Source of the DNA: an uncultured Planctomyces sp. | GTDB lineage: Bacteria > Planctomycetota > Planctomycetia > Planctomycetales > Planctomycetaceae | Reading direction: 5' to 3' | Assembly (NCBI GenBank): GCA_937904325.1 | Contig: CALGTK010000277.1 | Location: 1-54,160 of the forward strand | Length of the DNA: 54,160 nt | Part shown: positions 37,337-48,451 of the stretch, one piece after another | Numbering within the stretch: the first letter of the stretch is position 1 | Layout: each line of letters begins with the position of its first letter | The notes under the pieces: model-generated | What the model saw: the letters and a program-made list of their open reading frames with translations, nothing else | What the model was told of the DNA's origin: nothing | Databases searched by the model: none | Made by a program: the position numbers and the translations under genes

Positions 37337-38655
37337 TTGCCGACTGAAGCTCCATTCACCGACGCCCCTCCGAATCTGATTCGCCGGGCGCTGAACCGAT
37401 TTCCGACTCGCTATCGACCAGCGTTATTTTTTGACGGAGTGTCGAATATCGGGAACGGAGTTCACCTCGTTCTGTTTCTCGTAGCGCTGGTTGTTCAGGA
37501 AACGATTCTCCACGCCGAAGTCTGGCACCAGGCCGTGCTGGCTTCATTTTTTTTCGGTAGTTGCCTGTTCGGGTTACTGGTCACACGCATCGGCACCATC
37601 TTTCCGATGCGTCAACTCGTCATTCTGCCCAACTGCCTGATCGGTCTGATACTGTTCGGCACGCTGTTCATTTCGGCAGACGGAGCGACCTGGTTTACGT
37701 TTCTGATCGGTGTGACTTTCCTGCTGAAAGTGTTTCAACAGGTCGCCGAAATGAACATGTTTCGAATGCTCTACCCCGACACTCATCGCAGCGCTGCTGT
37801 TGGGTTACTTCGAGCCGTCTCGGCGATTTCAGGTTTGTCGATCACGATTACCAGCTGGTGGTGGTTCGCCCTGTGGCCTGCCTGGTACGCGGGCTTGTTC
37901 TGCATCATGGGATTGATGCTTTTTTCGTCGGCGTGGTACTACTCAAAGATTCCTGTTCCGCGAAAGTCGATGTTCGAACGTGAGAATCGAGACGGGCTGA
38001 TGGCGTCGTTCAAGAACGGCTGTCGTATTTTTTTCAGCGATCGTCGCTTCGTACTTTACCAGTTCGGTTTCGCTCTGGCCGGAATCGCCAATCACATTGG
38101 TCTGTATCTCGTTCCCCGAATCATGCGGGAAAACGCTGGGGCGGCGGATGCAACGATTCGTTTCGTGACAGCCGTGATGCCAGTGCTGTTGCTGGTGATG
38201 ACTGCTCCGCTTTGGGGACGGTACATGGATAAGAAAAGCCCGATGACCGCGCGAGGCATTTTCAACGTTCTGCAAATCTTTGCGTTTGTCTTTTACGCGG
38301 TTGGCGGCGTCACCGGGCAAGTGTGGCCTCTGGCGCTTGGCGGAATGATTCACGCTCTGAGCAACGGCGGCGGATCGATCAACTGGATTACCGGCAGCAT
38401 GTACTTCGCGAAGCCGGAAGACGTTTCACTCTACAACGGAATCCACGTCTTCCTGACTGGAGTCCGAGGCTTTATCGGCCCTCCGCTGGCGATGTTTCTC
38501 TTCGTCGAAACCGAGACAATTGGCAGTCTGAAGATCGCCGGCCTCGGTATGGGCCCCTGGATATTCTTAGTTTCCGCAGTGCTGTCGTTACTCGGGGCTG
38601 TCGTCATGTTTACGCAAGCGAAGTTTGACACCGGTCCTGTTGATAATTCTTCAAA

Positions 38656-38659
<4 letters not shown>
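37337..38659 (+). CDS. MFS-type membrane transporter
   Basis: 440 residues from TTG 37337. Roughly twelve transmembrane segments can be counted by hydrophobicity, in two halves around a cytoplasmic loop near residue 215 (KIPVPRKSMFERENRDG). Examples are LVLFLVALVVQETIL, NCLIGLILFGTLFISADGA and GLFCIMGLMLFSSAW. I see no motif that reveals the substrate. Its TAA shares the bases TTAA with the convergent queG stop (38656-38659). A terminator precedes it, so it has its own promoter. Confidence 0.85.
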
Positions 38660-39840
<1,181 letters not shown>

Positions 39841-39946
39841 GTCGAGAATAAGTCGCAATCTGTAACAGGAACGCAGGAACTTCGAAAGTGCTGATCGCGT
39901 TAGAGTTGGCACGCGTGACGGGCGAAACGAATGTCGGTAACTTGCA

Positions 39947-39969
39947 AACTGCATTTAGCAAATGCAGTT
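39947..39969. promoter_or_regulatory. 23-bp perfect inverted repeat in a divergent promoter region
   Basis: AACTGCATTT and AAATGCAGTT (39947-39956 and 39960-39969) flank three bases (AGC). The ten-base arms match perfectly. The site lies 48 bases before the HpaI-like ATG and 106 bases before the queG ATG, where a dimeric repressor would bind. It has no T-run, so a terminator is unlikely. Confidence 0.65.
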
Positions 39970-40017
39970 AAGAATTGAAATCTACCCTTCGAATACGAAT
40001 ATAAAGCGAGATTGTCG

Positions 40018-40797
40018 ATGCAGCCTAATTCCGTCAAGCAGAACTTAATGGCCGGAGGTTCTTCAATCGGAACCTTTATGTTCGAATTTCATTCAGCGGG
40101 AATTGCGCGAGCCGCCGCGTCGACGGGCGCCGAATTCGCCATCTTCGACATGGAGCATACTGGCTGGAGCGTCGAAACAATCCGCACGCTGTGCGCCACT
40201 TCTCACGGAACCGACATGTTGCCGCTCGTTCGCGTGCCGGCGACTGAGTATCACTTCATTGCCCGGGCACTCGATATGGGCGCTCAGGGGGTAATGGTCC
40301 CGATGGTCGAATCTGTCGAGCAGGCTGAAAAAATTGTCAAGTCGGCCAAGTATCCGCCGGTCGGTCGTCGAGGCTCTGCCTTCGGGATCGGTCACGATGA
40401 TTACACCGGTGGCGATGTCGTCGAGAAAATGAATAGCTCGAATGAGCACCAGCTTTTAATTGCTCAAATTGAAACAACCAATGGTCTGGAAAACGTCGAA
40501 GGCATCGCTGCTGTCGATGGAATCGATGTTCTGTGGATCGGACAATCGGACTTGTCAGCTTCGATTGGGATTCCCGGCCAGTTCGGCCATCCGGATTTCG
40601 TCGCCGCCATGGACCGGGTTGTCAATGCCTGTAAGGACAACGGTAAGATCGGTGGCTTCATGCCGACAACGCTCGATCTCGCAGAAGTTGTCGCCGACAA
40701 AGGCTTCCGAATGCTGGCATGGAGCGGCGATGTCTGGATCTATCAGGCCGGCTTGAAAGCGGGTATGAACTCGTTGCGAGAATTTATTTCAAAATAG
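40018..40797 (+). CDS. HpcH/HpaI-type class II aldolase
   Basis: 259 residues from ATG 40018, with GCGAG about seven bases upstream; a TTG at 40012 is also open. Motifs follow the family closely: FAIFDMEHTGWS, PLVRVPATEYHFIARALDMGAQ with the conserved Arg, the metal-binding glutamate in LLIAQIETTNG, and VLWIGQSDLSAS with the metal-binding Asp. Such enzymes cleave 4-hydroxy-2-keto acids to pyruvate (or tartronate) plus an aldehyde. The exact substrate is unknown. The 23-bp palindrome upstream suggests regulated expression, fitting a catabolic role. Confidence 0.92.
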   Translation: MQPNSVKQNLMAGGSSIGTFMFEFHSAGIARAAASTGAEFAIFDMEHTGWSVETIRTLCATSHGTDMLPLVRVPATEYHFIARALDMGAQGVMVPMVESVEQAEKIVKSAKYPPVGRRGSAFGIGHDDYTGGDVVEKMNSSNEHQLLIAQIETTNGLENVEGIAAVDGIDVLWIGQSDLSASIGIPGQFGHPDFVAAMDRVVNACKDNGKIGGFMPTTLDLAEVVADKGFRMLAWSGDVWIYQAGLKAGMNSLREFISK

Positions 40798-40935
40798 TGC
40801 TTTGCCGCTTTAGGGTGACTGGCGTGTTGAGGTTCCGTTCGGTGGCGGTTAAAAGTTGGGGTATTGAACGCGCGATGCAGGCAGCTTCTGTCTGCTGCCG
40901 TTGCCAACTCAGCCCCAACTTCGAGAGTTCTCGTT

Positions 40936-42570
40936 GTGACGTCTTCGTCCGAATTTAAACTGCCCGCTGGCGACACTCAGTCCGAAGGTGACGCGGGCGC
41001 TGGTGACAGCACGCTTGACCTGCCTGACATGGATGCGTTGCCGGCTCGAAAAGAGCGTTCATCGAGTCCTGGTTCAACTGTCTTTGGCAATAAGCCGAAG
41101 AAGTCTGGCAAACGCACAACGTTCGAAACTGAGCTCCGGCAGCTCGGTGATTTTCGCATTAAAAAGGCGATCGGCGAAGGCAGTATGGGAGAAGTCTTCC
41201 TTGCTGAGCAGAGCAACCTTGGCCGGAAAGTTGCTTTGAAGTTTTTACCGAAGGAGTTTGCCGGCAACGAAACTTTGCTCGAACGCTTCCTGCGAGAAGC
41301 AAAGTCACTTGCCGCGTTGGACCATCCGCACATCGTTCGCATTTATGCGATGGGCGAGGAGAAAGGTCACCACTACGCGGCTATGGAGTTCATCGACGGA
41401 GCCTCGCTACAGGACATCCTCGATCAGAAGAAGCGACTACCGGTTGGCGATGCTGTTCAGATTACGCTTGTTTGTGCCGCCGCTCTGGAACACGCTCACG
41501 ACCTTGGCATCATTCATCGTGACGTTAAGCCGGCAAACATTCTGGTCTCGCGAGATGGTATGGCGAAGGTCGCGGACTTCGGGCTTGTCAAGCTAGTTCA
41601 GGCCGACATGTCGATGACAGCAACTGGCACGGGACTTGGCACGCCCGAGTACATGGCTCCTGAGCAATCTTATGACGCGCGCACCGCAACGCCAGCTTCG
41701 GATGTCTTTTCGCTTGGAGCGATGCTCTACGTTATGCTGACTGGCGAGTTGCCTTACAAAGGTTCGTCGGTTGTCGAGTTTCTCTCGTCTAAGCAGTCCG
41801 GTAAGTACGAACCGGCTAAATCGATTAACTCAGAAGTTCCCGAGCGGCTTGACCTGATTATCCACCGAACGCTCGTCCCGGAACCAAAGCAACGATACTC
41901 GAACTGTTCGGAGTTAATCCGTGATCTGGCAAAGCTCGGTCGTCACAACGACTCTCTAAGCTTCTGCAATAGCAATACTCCGTACGTGGCTTACGGCGCG
42001 TGGTCGAAATCTCTCGGCACCTCGTCGGTGAAATCTCCCGCCGCCGTTCCGGCATTGACGTCCGCAACCGCCTCAAAAAATAAAGCGTCGACCACATCTC
42101 AGTCTCACCGTTCTCCCGAATCCGCATCTGGTCCACAAACTACCGGGAAGATGTGGTACGTCTCGCACAAGAATAAGCTTGGCAAACAGGTTCTTTCGAA
42201 GATGATGACTGACGAGCTGATTCTGGCTTTGGAGCGGAAACTGCTGCCACCAAACGCTCAGGTTAAGTCAACTCAGAGCCAGCCATTTCGATCACTGAGC
42301 GATAATGCTGAGTTCCACCCGGTGCTGGGACGCCTTGGTGTTCAGATTCGAAAGTCGCCAGCAACACATCAAAAGTCACTCATCCCAAAAAAGAGGCTTC
42401 GAAAAAAGAAACGGTCAGAGACAACCGACCTGCTCCTGCGAGTCGTTGTCGGTCTTTGCGCGGCCTATGGATTAGTGCGAGGATTGATGGACATTGCCGG
42501 AGTCTTCCAGGACGCACCACCGCCTGCCACTGAAGAATCGAAAGAACCGAACCCTCAATCCCTACTGTAA
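40936..42570 (+). CDS. Hanks-type serine/threonine protein kinase (kinase 2)
   Basis: 544 residues from GTG 40936, with GAGAG about eight bases upstream; the frame is open to 40864. After an acidic, disordered start comes a complete kinase domain (about 75-340): GEGSMGEVFLAE, VALKFL, HRDVKPAN, ADFGLVK and GTPEYMAPEQ. A Ser/Thr/Ala-rich linker follows, then a segment MWYVSHKNKLGKQVLSKMMT that resembles a GYF_2-type domain. A transmembrane helix near the end (LLLRVVVGLCAAYGLVRGL) leaves only a short tail outside. The kinase and the GYF-like domain are therefore both cytoplasmic. The gene is followed 59 bases later by the YkgJ-like gene on the same strand. Confidence 0.92.
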   Translation: MTSSSEFKLPAGDTQSEGDAGAGDSTLDLPDMDALPARKERSSSPGSTVFGNKPKKSGKRTTFETELRQLGDFRIKKAIGEGSMGEVFLAEQSNLGRKVALKFLPKEFAGNETLLERFLREAKSLAALDHPHIVRIYAMGEEKGHHYAAMEFIDGASLQDILDQKKRLPVGDAVQITLVCAAALEHAHDLGIIHRDVKPANILVSRDGMAKVADFGLVKLVQADMSMTATGTGLGTPEYMAPEQSYDARTATPASDVFSLGAMLYVMLTGELPYKGSSVVEFLSSKQSGKYEPAKSINSEVPERLDLIIHRTLVPEPKQRYSNCSELIRDLAKLGRHNDSLSFCNSNTPYVAYGAWSKSLGTSSVKSPAAVPALTSATASKNKASTTSQSHRSPESASGPQTTGKMWYVSHKNKLGKQVLSKMMTDELILALERKLLPPNAQVKSTQSQPFRSLSDNAEFHPVLGRLGVQIRKSPATHQKSLIPKKRLRKKKRSETTDLLLRVVVGLCAAYGLVRGLMDIAGVFQDAPPPATEESKEPNPQSLL

Positions 42571-42629
42571 AGTTATGCTTCGGATTGGTATGCAGGAATT
42601 CTGACCGGTCTTTAGAAACTGTTTTGTGA

Positions 42630-43892
42630 ATGTCTCTTCCTCCGCTTCAACTTCCAACGATTCAAAACTGGAGTTGCCACAACTGTTCTGGTTGTTGCAG
42701 GCAGCACCTGATTGAGATCACCGAGGAAGAACGACAGCGAATTCTTGACCAGAAGTGGACAGCGAAGGACGGCGTACCGGAGGGCAAGGCTGTTGTCCCT
42801 CATGGAAGTGGTCTGTTCAAAAAGAGCTGGCGGTTGGCTCATGGTTCAGACGGTGGATGTGTTTTCCTGAACGATGACGGGTTGTGCCGAATTCATGCGA
42901 AGTTTGGCGAGGCTGCGAAACCCCTGGCGTGTCGGATCTATCCATACGCTCTGCACCCAGCCGGTAAGAAGGTCACAGTCAGCCTGAGATTCAGTTGCCC
43001 CTCCGTCGTCGCGAATGTCGGCAAGCCCGTTTCGGAAAACCGTGACGAACTGAAGAAGATCGAGCGACTCGTCGTCCCGGAGAACGCTAATAAAGTCCCC
43101 CCCCCAGGAATCAGTAAAAACGAGCAGCTTGACTGGCCGGACACGCTGAAAATTGTCAACGCTTTGCACGAACTTGTCACGCAGGACGACGAGGTGGGAG
43201 TGATCGAACGCCTTTATCGGGCGTTGTTTGTTGTCGGCCTGGTTGACCAGGCACAGTTCGAGCTCATCCGCGGCGCACGGATGGGCGATTTTCTGGAGAT
43301 CATTTCTGAAGCTGCCCTTTTGGAAGAACTTCCTCAGCCAGCTCAACCGGTGGGCGTGATGCAAATGCAATTCCGACTACTGGTTGCTCACTACGCGAGA
43401 AAAGACACGGTTGCAGATCTTGATGCGGGATTCGCTGGTCGCTGGCGATTGTTTCGTGCCGCGACGAAGTTCGCATCGGGACGAGGCACTGCGGTGCCTC
43501 TCCAGGACTGTTTTCAGGAAGTTTCCTTTGAAACCATGGAACAGCCGTTCGGCGATTTTCCTGATGAATTTGACGAGATCCTCACTCGCTACTTAAGTGT
43601 GAAGTTGCAGGGGATGCACTTCTGCGGGCCGGCGTACTACGACATCCCACTTGTGGAAGGTTTTCGCAGTCTTGCTTTGGTTATTTCGGCGATGTGCTGG
43701 ATTGCGAAGTGGCTGGCTGCGAGCGATGGGCGTTCAACATGGACTACTGAAGACCTCAGCAAAGCCATGGCGATCGCTGATCATCATCATGGTTACTCGC
43801 CAATTTTCGGCAGTGGTGGTTTCCGCCGACGCGTTAATATGCTTGCGAAGACTGACGACCTGCTTCGCATCCTGCTTTGGTACGCCCGCTGA
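42630..43892 (+). CDS. YkgJ-family cysteine cluster protein
   Basis: 420 residues. The N-terminal cluster CHNCSGCCRQHLIEI matches the CxxCxxCC pattern of the zinc/iron-chelate family that includes the flagellin lysine N-methylase FliB. More cysteines follow in DDGLCRIH, KPLACRIYPYALHP and FSCPSVV, completing the expected metal-binding set. The C-terminal 250 residues are helical and unassigned. Activity cannot be stated: some relatives methylate proteins, others are of unknown role. It is probably co-transcribed with kinase 2 and is convergent with the sigma factor gene, 13 bases away. Confidence 0.85.
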   Translation: MSLPPLQLPTIQNWSCHNCSGCCRQHLIEITEEERQRILDQKWTAKDGVPEGKAVVPHGSGLFKKSWRLAHGSDGGCVFLNDDGLCRIHAKFGEAAKPLACRIYPYALHPAGKKVTVSLRFSCPSVVANVGKPVSENRDELKKIERLVVPENANKVPPPGISKNEQLDWPDTLKIVNALHELVTQDDEVGVIERLYRALFVVGLVDQAQFELIRGARMGDFLEIISEAALLEELPQPAQPVGVMQMQFRLLVAHYARKDTVADLDAGFAGRWRLFRAATKFASGRGTAVPLQDCFQEVSFETMEQPFGDFPDEFDEILTRYLSVKLQGMHFCGPAYYDIPLVEGFRSLALVISAMCWIAKWLAASDGRSTWTTEDLSKAMAIADHHHGYSPIFGSGGFRRRVNMLAKTDDLLRILLWYAR

Positions 43893-43905
43893 GCCGCCGG
43901 TTGGA

Positions 43906-44586
43906 CTAAGTTTCGGCTACAAGCTCGGGCAGCGAAACATCGGTCAGGTGAGCGTCTTTGGCGGCAGCTTTCAGCTTTGAAACTACAAAGTATTTGTGAT
44001 TGGCGACGGCCTGTTCTGAGATACTCATGAATGTTGCAACGTCGCGATTCGGCCAGCCGAGCACGAACAGGAGCTCGACACATTGCAGTCGCTCGAATTC
44101 GCCGCTGCTTAACCATTGTTCGACCAGCGAAGAGAGACATCGGCCGACGACCGTCTGCTCTGCCTTCCGGTCTTCGCGACTGCGCATCATGCTTGATGCT
44201 CGCCGTGCGCTGCCGGCCGGTTCTGAAGACTTGCCGTCGTCGTCTGTTGGTGCGAACAGCGGAACAGTTGGTCGTCGTCCCTGTCGTCGCAAAACGTCGG
44301 TCAACTTGTGTGCTGCGATGGCGAAGAGAAACGATTCGACAGGCGTTGAGTCGTCGTAGTTGGGTAGACTCGTCAGGAATCCGACAAATGTCTCCTGAAC
44401 GATGTCTTCACTCAAGCTCTTGTTCACGAGACGCGCGTTTGAAAATGCCAGCAGACGACCTTCGTACTGCGTGATGAACTGCTGCCATGCCACGGGATCG
44501 CCATCCCGCACCTGGCGAAGCATTAACTGGTCAGCTTGATTCACGCGTGGAGATTCCTGTCGAGCTTTGCGAAACGTCTCAGGCAT
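43906..44586 (-). CDS. ECF-type sigma-70 family RNA polymerase sigma factor
   Basis: 226 residues from ATG 44586, preceded by GAGG; a TTG one codon earlier is also open. Region 2 is visible in LMLRQVRDGDPVAWQQFI and LVNKSLSEDIVQETFVGFL. Region 4 is near the C-terminus: QCVELLFVLGWPNRDVATFM followed by the recognition helix ISEQAVANHKYFVVSKL. It lacks regions 1 and 3, as ECF factors do. No anti-sigma factor with the usual zinc motif is nearby. It starts five bases after the stop of the membrane protein gene, so the two are translated from one transcript. Confidence 0.92.
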   Translation of the reverse strand: MPETFRKARQESPRVNQADQLMLRQVRDGDPVAWQQFITQYEGRLLAFSNARLVNKSLSEDIVQETFVGFLTSLPNYDDSTPVESFLFAIAAHKLTDVLRRQGRRPTVPLFAPTDDDGKSSEPAGSARRASSMMRSREDRKAEQTVVGRCLSSLVEQWLSSGEFERLQCVELLFVLGWPNRDVATFMSISEQAVANHKYFVVSKLKAAAKDAHLTDVSLPELVAET

Positions 44587-44591
44587 CAACC

Positions 44592-45488
44592 TCAGGCAAC
44601 GAAGATTAAACCAACCAGCCCCAGCCCGGCAAAGGCCAGAGCCGTCATGATGGTGCGTCCGCGGCTTCCTTTTGCCGCAGACACGGCTCGAAGCCCTGCG
44701 GAGACAACTCCAAGCAACGCTGCTAATACTCCGAATCCGATTCCGAACCGCGTCGCCTGGTTACTGGAGAAAGTGCTCTTCCAGGCTTCGATCACTGGTT
44801 CTCTGGTTTCCGCCGAGTCCATGTATTGAAGGTAGACTCGGTACATCGGTTCTTCATAGATACCGAAATTGTGCATTCGCTTTTCAACGTGAAATTCCTG
44901 TACCGAGGCTTCTCGAAAGACACTCTCGGGTACTGGTTGGACGGCAAGCTTGCTGTATGTTGCGGCGAGTCGCGATCGGAAATTGCTGATAGCATTCTTC
45001 ATGGCCTCAGCCATTGCTTCTTCCTGTGTCGAATACAAGCCGCTTGTTTCAACAAACAGAACATGAGGTACTTCGCCGGTCGTCCGAGTGGTCTCTTTAT
45101 CCTTTGTCCAGTTTGGTGGCTGCGTCGAATCATTGTCGGTTTCTTTAGAGGCAGCCTTCGTAGGGACTAAGTCAGCTTCCTCAGTCGAAGTAACGACCAG
45201 AGCAACCGGGGCAGTGTCAGGCATGCTGGAAACGACGGCGCGTTCCAGGACCATTTGGTCATGCTCCACGCCCTTTAAACTCCATATCCACACGCCTGCA
45301 ACCAGCAGACTGACACCTAACAGCATAGGCCACAGGACACTGCGAGGATGCGAAACGGGGCTTCCTGTTGCGATCGATTGTTGCCTGCGATGTGAGCGGC
45401 CCGTGAAGGTTCGCAAAACTATCGTGAGGATGAACAGGCATCCGAGCCCAGCTATACCGAATGCAAGTAGTGACATTAGTGCCAACAT
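44592..45488 (-). CDS. Membrane protein of unknown function upstream of the sigma factor
   Basis: 298 residues from ATG 45488; the frame is open to 45566. Two transmembrane helices lie in the first 75 residues (LMSLLAFGIAGLGCLFIL and VLWPMLLGVSLLVAGVWIW) and two near the end (FGIGFGVLAALLGVVSAGL and MTALAFAGLGLVGLIFV). Between them is an exported domain of about 170 residues, with a Thr-rich stretch followed by VPHVLFVETSGLYSTQEEAM. I do not recognise a family. Its place directly before the sigma factor gene suggests that it could control or respond to the sigma factor, but it lacks an anti-sigma motif. Confidence 0.8.
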   Translation of the reverse strand: MLALMSLLAFGIAGLGCLFILTIVLRTFTGRSHRRQQSIATGSPVSHPRSVLWPMLLGVSLLVAGVWIWSLKGVEHDQMVLERAVVSSMPDTAPVALVVTSTEEADLVPTKAASKETDNDSTQPPNWTKDKETTRTTGEVPHVLFVETSGLYSTQEEAMAEAMKNAISNFRSRLAATYSKLAVQPVPESVFREASVQEFHVEKRMHNFGIYEEPMYRVYLQYMDSAETREPVIEAWKSTFSSNQATRFGIGFGVLAALLGVVSAGLRAVSAAKGSRGRTIMTALAFAGLGLVGLIFVA

Positions 45489-45617
45489 AAAATGTTCCCT
45501 GAAATATGAACTGGAGCCGCGTCCATAGTTGACTCTGATCGGAGTTGAATTGAATGACGTCGTCAACGTTGCCAGTAGACAAAGAAGTTACCTCACCGAA
45601 TAACAACCAGGCCAGGT

Positions 45618-47525
45618 TCAGACTTTGTGAGCGGTGCGTTGATCAGGACGAACCCAGACGGCTGCAAGTTGTGCCGTCGTTGACATTGCGATTGCCCACA
45701 GAACGGCCCACTCGACCGGGAAGTGCGTCGTCAAAGAAAGCAGCCAGGCGGCTGCAGCAGTCCAAAAGACTGAGGTGACTCGAATTCGATGGGGGCGGTA
45801 AGCGTCGACGTGGAACCACCAGCGACGAACTAACATTATGACCGAAAAAAATACGACGTAGCCAATCAATCGCGACGCGTCTCCGAAGCTGAGTGAGACA
45901 GGCAGGAAATTGTGACTGGAGATCTGGGTCGCGACCGGGTCCATGACGCTTCGAACTGGAAGATCGACCATCAGCGCATCATCAACGCCGAATGCTGCAA
46001 CACCAACGGCAGCTCCCAGTAGACCGGTCATCATTCGGCGAATAGATCCGTCTCCGCCACGACCTTCCCATATTTTTGCCGGTAGAATGGCTGCCCACGC
46101 TCCCAGCGCGGTGACAATCCCGAAGAATGTTGCTTGCGTTGGAGTGTCGACTGTAGTCTTCGTTGCAAACAGAGCAAACGCGATCGCCGCTGAACAAACC
46201 GTAGCAACTGCCATAGATCCGGTCGATTCGGCGACCCTGTCCAGCCTGCCGAGTTGTCTCTCGCTGTGCGCGGATTCGTATCTGACGTATCCAGTGTTGA
46301 GTCTTACTCCTTGAGTGTGGTCTTTCCTGACGCCGGGCTCGTTTCCTGAGAATACGTTGACTGCCCATCTTACCAGACCGAACGATCCGGCAGCGAAAGT
46401 CAGCAGGATCAACAGGGAAGTTGCGAGAGTGAACAGTGGGATTCCAACCCCCGCGATGATAGGAGAGAGGAATACCAACAGAACCACACTGCCAGCCACA
46501 ATCATCCAGTTGCCAGGCCGTTGAATCCACTCCGCAAGTTCCTGCCAGTACCTTTGCTTTGCGTTATAGACTTCAGCGCGTCGATGATCCTCTGATTTAT
46601 TGAGCCGTTCGCCGGGGGTTGGTTCGTCCTCGTAATTCGCAGTAACGTTTACAGCGATCGACGGAGGCACTGGTCTGGCTGTGCCGTGAAGCGCCGCTGA
46701 GAATTCCTGGGAAAGTTGCGCTGCACTTAATGTTCGCTTTTCTGGATCCTTAGCGAGAGCTCGTTCGACAACCGGCCGGATCGCTGGTGGTAGCGTGCTG
46801 AGGTCGGGCTCGGCGGACAGTTGCTTCATCAGGATTTCACCCGTCGACTCGCCGTCGAACGGAACGTTGCCGGTCAGCATCTCGTAGAGCATGACGCCGA
46901 TCGCGTAGACGTCGACTTCTTTGCCATAGCGACCGTGAGCGATTTCCGGAGCCATGTAGTAGACCGTGCCGACACTTTGCGTCTGAGCACTTCGGCGACT
47001 TTCGGAAATGAACTTCGCGAGGCCGACATCGCCGATCTTGATGAGGCCGTTTTCGAGATAGATGTTGGCTGGCTTGAGGTCACGATGAACGATGCCGCGT
47101 TCATGCAGGTAGTCGGCTCCGGCGGCGATCTGGTTCAACATATCTTCGACAGATTCGAGGTCAATGCCGTCTGGCTTCTCGGCAATTACTTCGCCCAGTG
47201 TTCGACCAGCAACGTATTCCATGATGACGAACTGTTCGCCAGCAGCCGACTCCTTAACGTCAAAGATGGTCAGCAGATTTGAATGTTTCAGGTTCAGGCA
47301 CTGGGCGATCCCACGCAGCTCAACATCCGCATTAGCCTGCAGCAGTTTCAGAGCGACCTCTTTGCCGCCGTCACTCAGCGCGTAGTAGACCTCGCCGAAT
47401 CCACCTCGCTGGATCGCGCGTTTAATCGTGTAGCCATCGAGCGGCTTTGATTCCGGTTCATATCTGAAGTTCATCGAACCACCGCCCTTTCGCGGGCCCT
47501 GCCTGAGGTCGATTGTTGTATTCAT
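45618..47525 (-). CDS. Hanks-type serine/threonine kinase with multi-helix membrane domain (kinase 3)
   Basis: 635 residues. The kinase domain (about 30-285) has IQRGGFGEVYYA, VALKLL, HRDLKPAN, and MAPEIAHG. The activation loop begins GDVGLAK, so the DFG Phe is Val while the catalytic Asp is kept; activity is likely but not certain. After a linker the C-terminal half carries about eight hydrophobic segments, including WMIVAGSVVLLVFLSPIIAG and MAVATVCSAAIAFALFA. This is an unusually large membrane domain for a bacterial kinase and could be a sensor. It lies between the FHA-like and membrane protein genes. Confidence 0.9.
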   Translation of the reverse strand: MNTTIDLRQGPRKGGGSMNFRYEPESKPLDGYTIKRAIQRGGFGEVYYALSDGGKEVALKLLQANADVELRGIAQCLNLKHSNLLTIFDVKESAAGEQFVIMEYVAGRTLGEVIAEKPDGIDLESVEDMLNQIAAGADYLHERGIVHRDLKPANIYLENGLIKIGDVGLAKFISESRRSAQTQSVGTVYYMAPEIAHGRYGKEVDVYAIGVMLYEMLTGNVPFDGESTGEILMKQLSAEPDLSTLPPAIRPVVERALAKDPEKRTLSAAQLSQEFSAALHGTARPVPPSIAVNVTANYEDEPTPGERLNKSEDHRRAEVYNAKQRYWQELAEWIQRPGNWMIVAGSVVLLVFLSPIIAGVGIPLFTLATSLLILLTFAAGSFGLVRWAVNVFSGNEPGVRKDHTQGVRLNTGYVRYESAHSERQLGRLDRVAESTGSMAVATVCSAAIAFALFATKTTVDTPTQATFFGIVTALGAWAAILPAKIWEGRGGDGSIRRMMTGLLGAAVGVAAFGVDDALMVDLPVRSVMDPVATQISSHNFLPVSLSFGDASRLIGYVVFFSVIMLVRRWWFHVDAYRPHRIRVTSVFWTAAAAWLLSLTTHFPVEWAVLWAIAMSTTAQLAAVWVRPDQRTAHKV

Positions 47526-47656
47526 GGTTTACCGTTTGGACAAACTCAATCGAGTCATCATTAACTGGATCGGCTTTGCCGGGCATTCAGTGTGTCCGTT
47601 CTGTCGACGTTCCGGCGGTAACTCCTCAAACGCTGTTTCCTGTATTCGGACTTCTG

Positions 47657-48334
47657 TCAGACCAATGGTTCGAGGCGAAAACGAAAGTCGTCGCCGCTGA
47701 CAACCTGGCCACCTGAAACGACATCAGATGCCACAGCCTTACAACCACCGATCTGCAACTCCTGCTTTGACTTCGCAACAATTCCAGACGGCGTCTGCAC
47801 CAGCACGACTGACTCCGTCCAGCTTCGACACAGAATGTGATCGCTGGTAGAAGGTCCCAGCAGGCATGTCTCCGCCATGAGAATCACTCCGTCGACCGAA
47901 GTTCGTGACCGGTGCTCGCTCGCAAACGTCATCTTCGCCGTGGCACTCAGTGGCGTCGGAATCGAAAAGGAAAGCCGAACAGAATCGCCGAGTGTGATCT
48001 CGCAACTGTCCGGTAAAACCGTGTCGTATGAGATCGGTCTGTTTTGAATCTGCACAGAAGACTTCGGACTCAAAACGTAGTTCTCATCGATTCTCTGAAT
48101 GCTGGCGTGACTGCGAGACAGATTCGCAACTAACGCGATGTCGGCTTCTGGCTCACTCACTGGCGTTTTTATCAGTGGGCTCACGTTGCCGTTGACCCGT
48201 CCCAGCGAGACGGAAGAACCAGTCAGAATCAGCCACGCTCCGACACCATCGATCCAGGCAACGTATCGGTCAGTAGTCGCCTGACTCTCCGACGAAACGG
48301 CCTTAGATGCCAGACTGAAGAACGAGCTGATCAT
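47657..48334 (-). CDS. FHA-domain-like protein
   Basis: 225 residues from ATG 48334, which follows GAGAGACGAG; the frame is open to 48418. The FHA fold is suggested by WLILTGSSVSLGRVNG (the first strand with the conserved G-R), LVANLSRSHASIQRID (the conserved S-x-x-H) and ENYVLSPKSSVQIQNRPIS (the usual loop with N). FHA domains bind phosphothreonine. The C-terminal 110 residues are beta-rich and may be a second related domain. It sits just before a kinase gene on the same strand, the usual arrangement for reader and writer of threonine phosphorylation. Confidence 0.8.
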   Translation of the reverse strand: MISSFFSLASKAVSSESQATTDRYVAWIDGVGAWLILTGSSVSLGRVNGNVSPLIKTPVSEPEADIALVANLSRSHASIQRIDENYVLSPKSSVQIQNRPISYDTVLPDSCEITLGDSVRLSFSIPTPLSATAKMTFASEHRSRTSVDGVILMAETCLLGPSTSDHILCRSWTESVVLVQTPSGIVAKSKQELQIGGCKAVASDVVSGGQVVSGDDFRFRLEPLV

Positions 48335-48451
48335 GATGTCTCGTCTCTCGTCAAGGAAGGTCCGAAGCGGACCGACAGTCTGCTTCATGCAGCCTGCCGA
48401 TCCGTATGAGCGATTCACTTTTTGCCAGACAGAGAATCAGAAGACGCTTCG

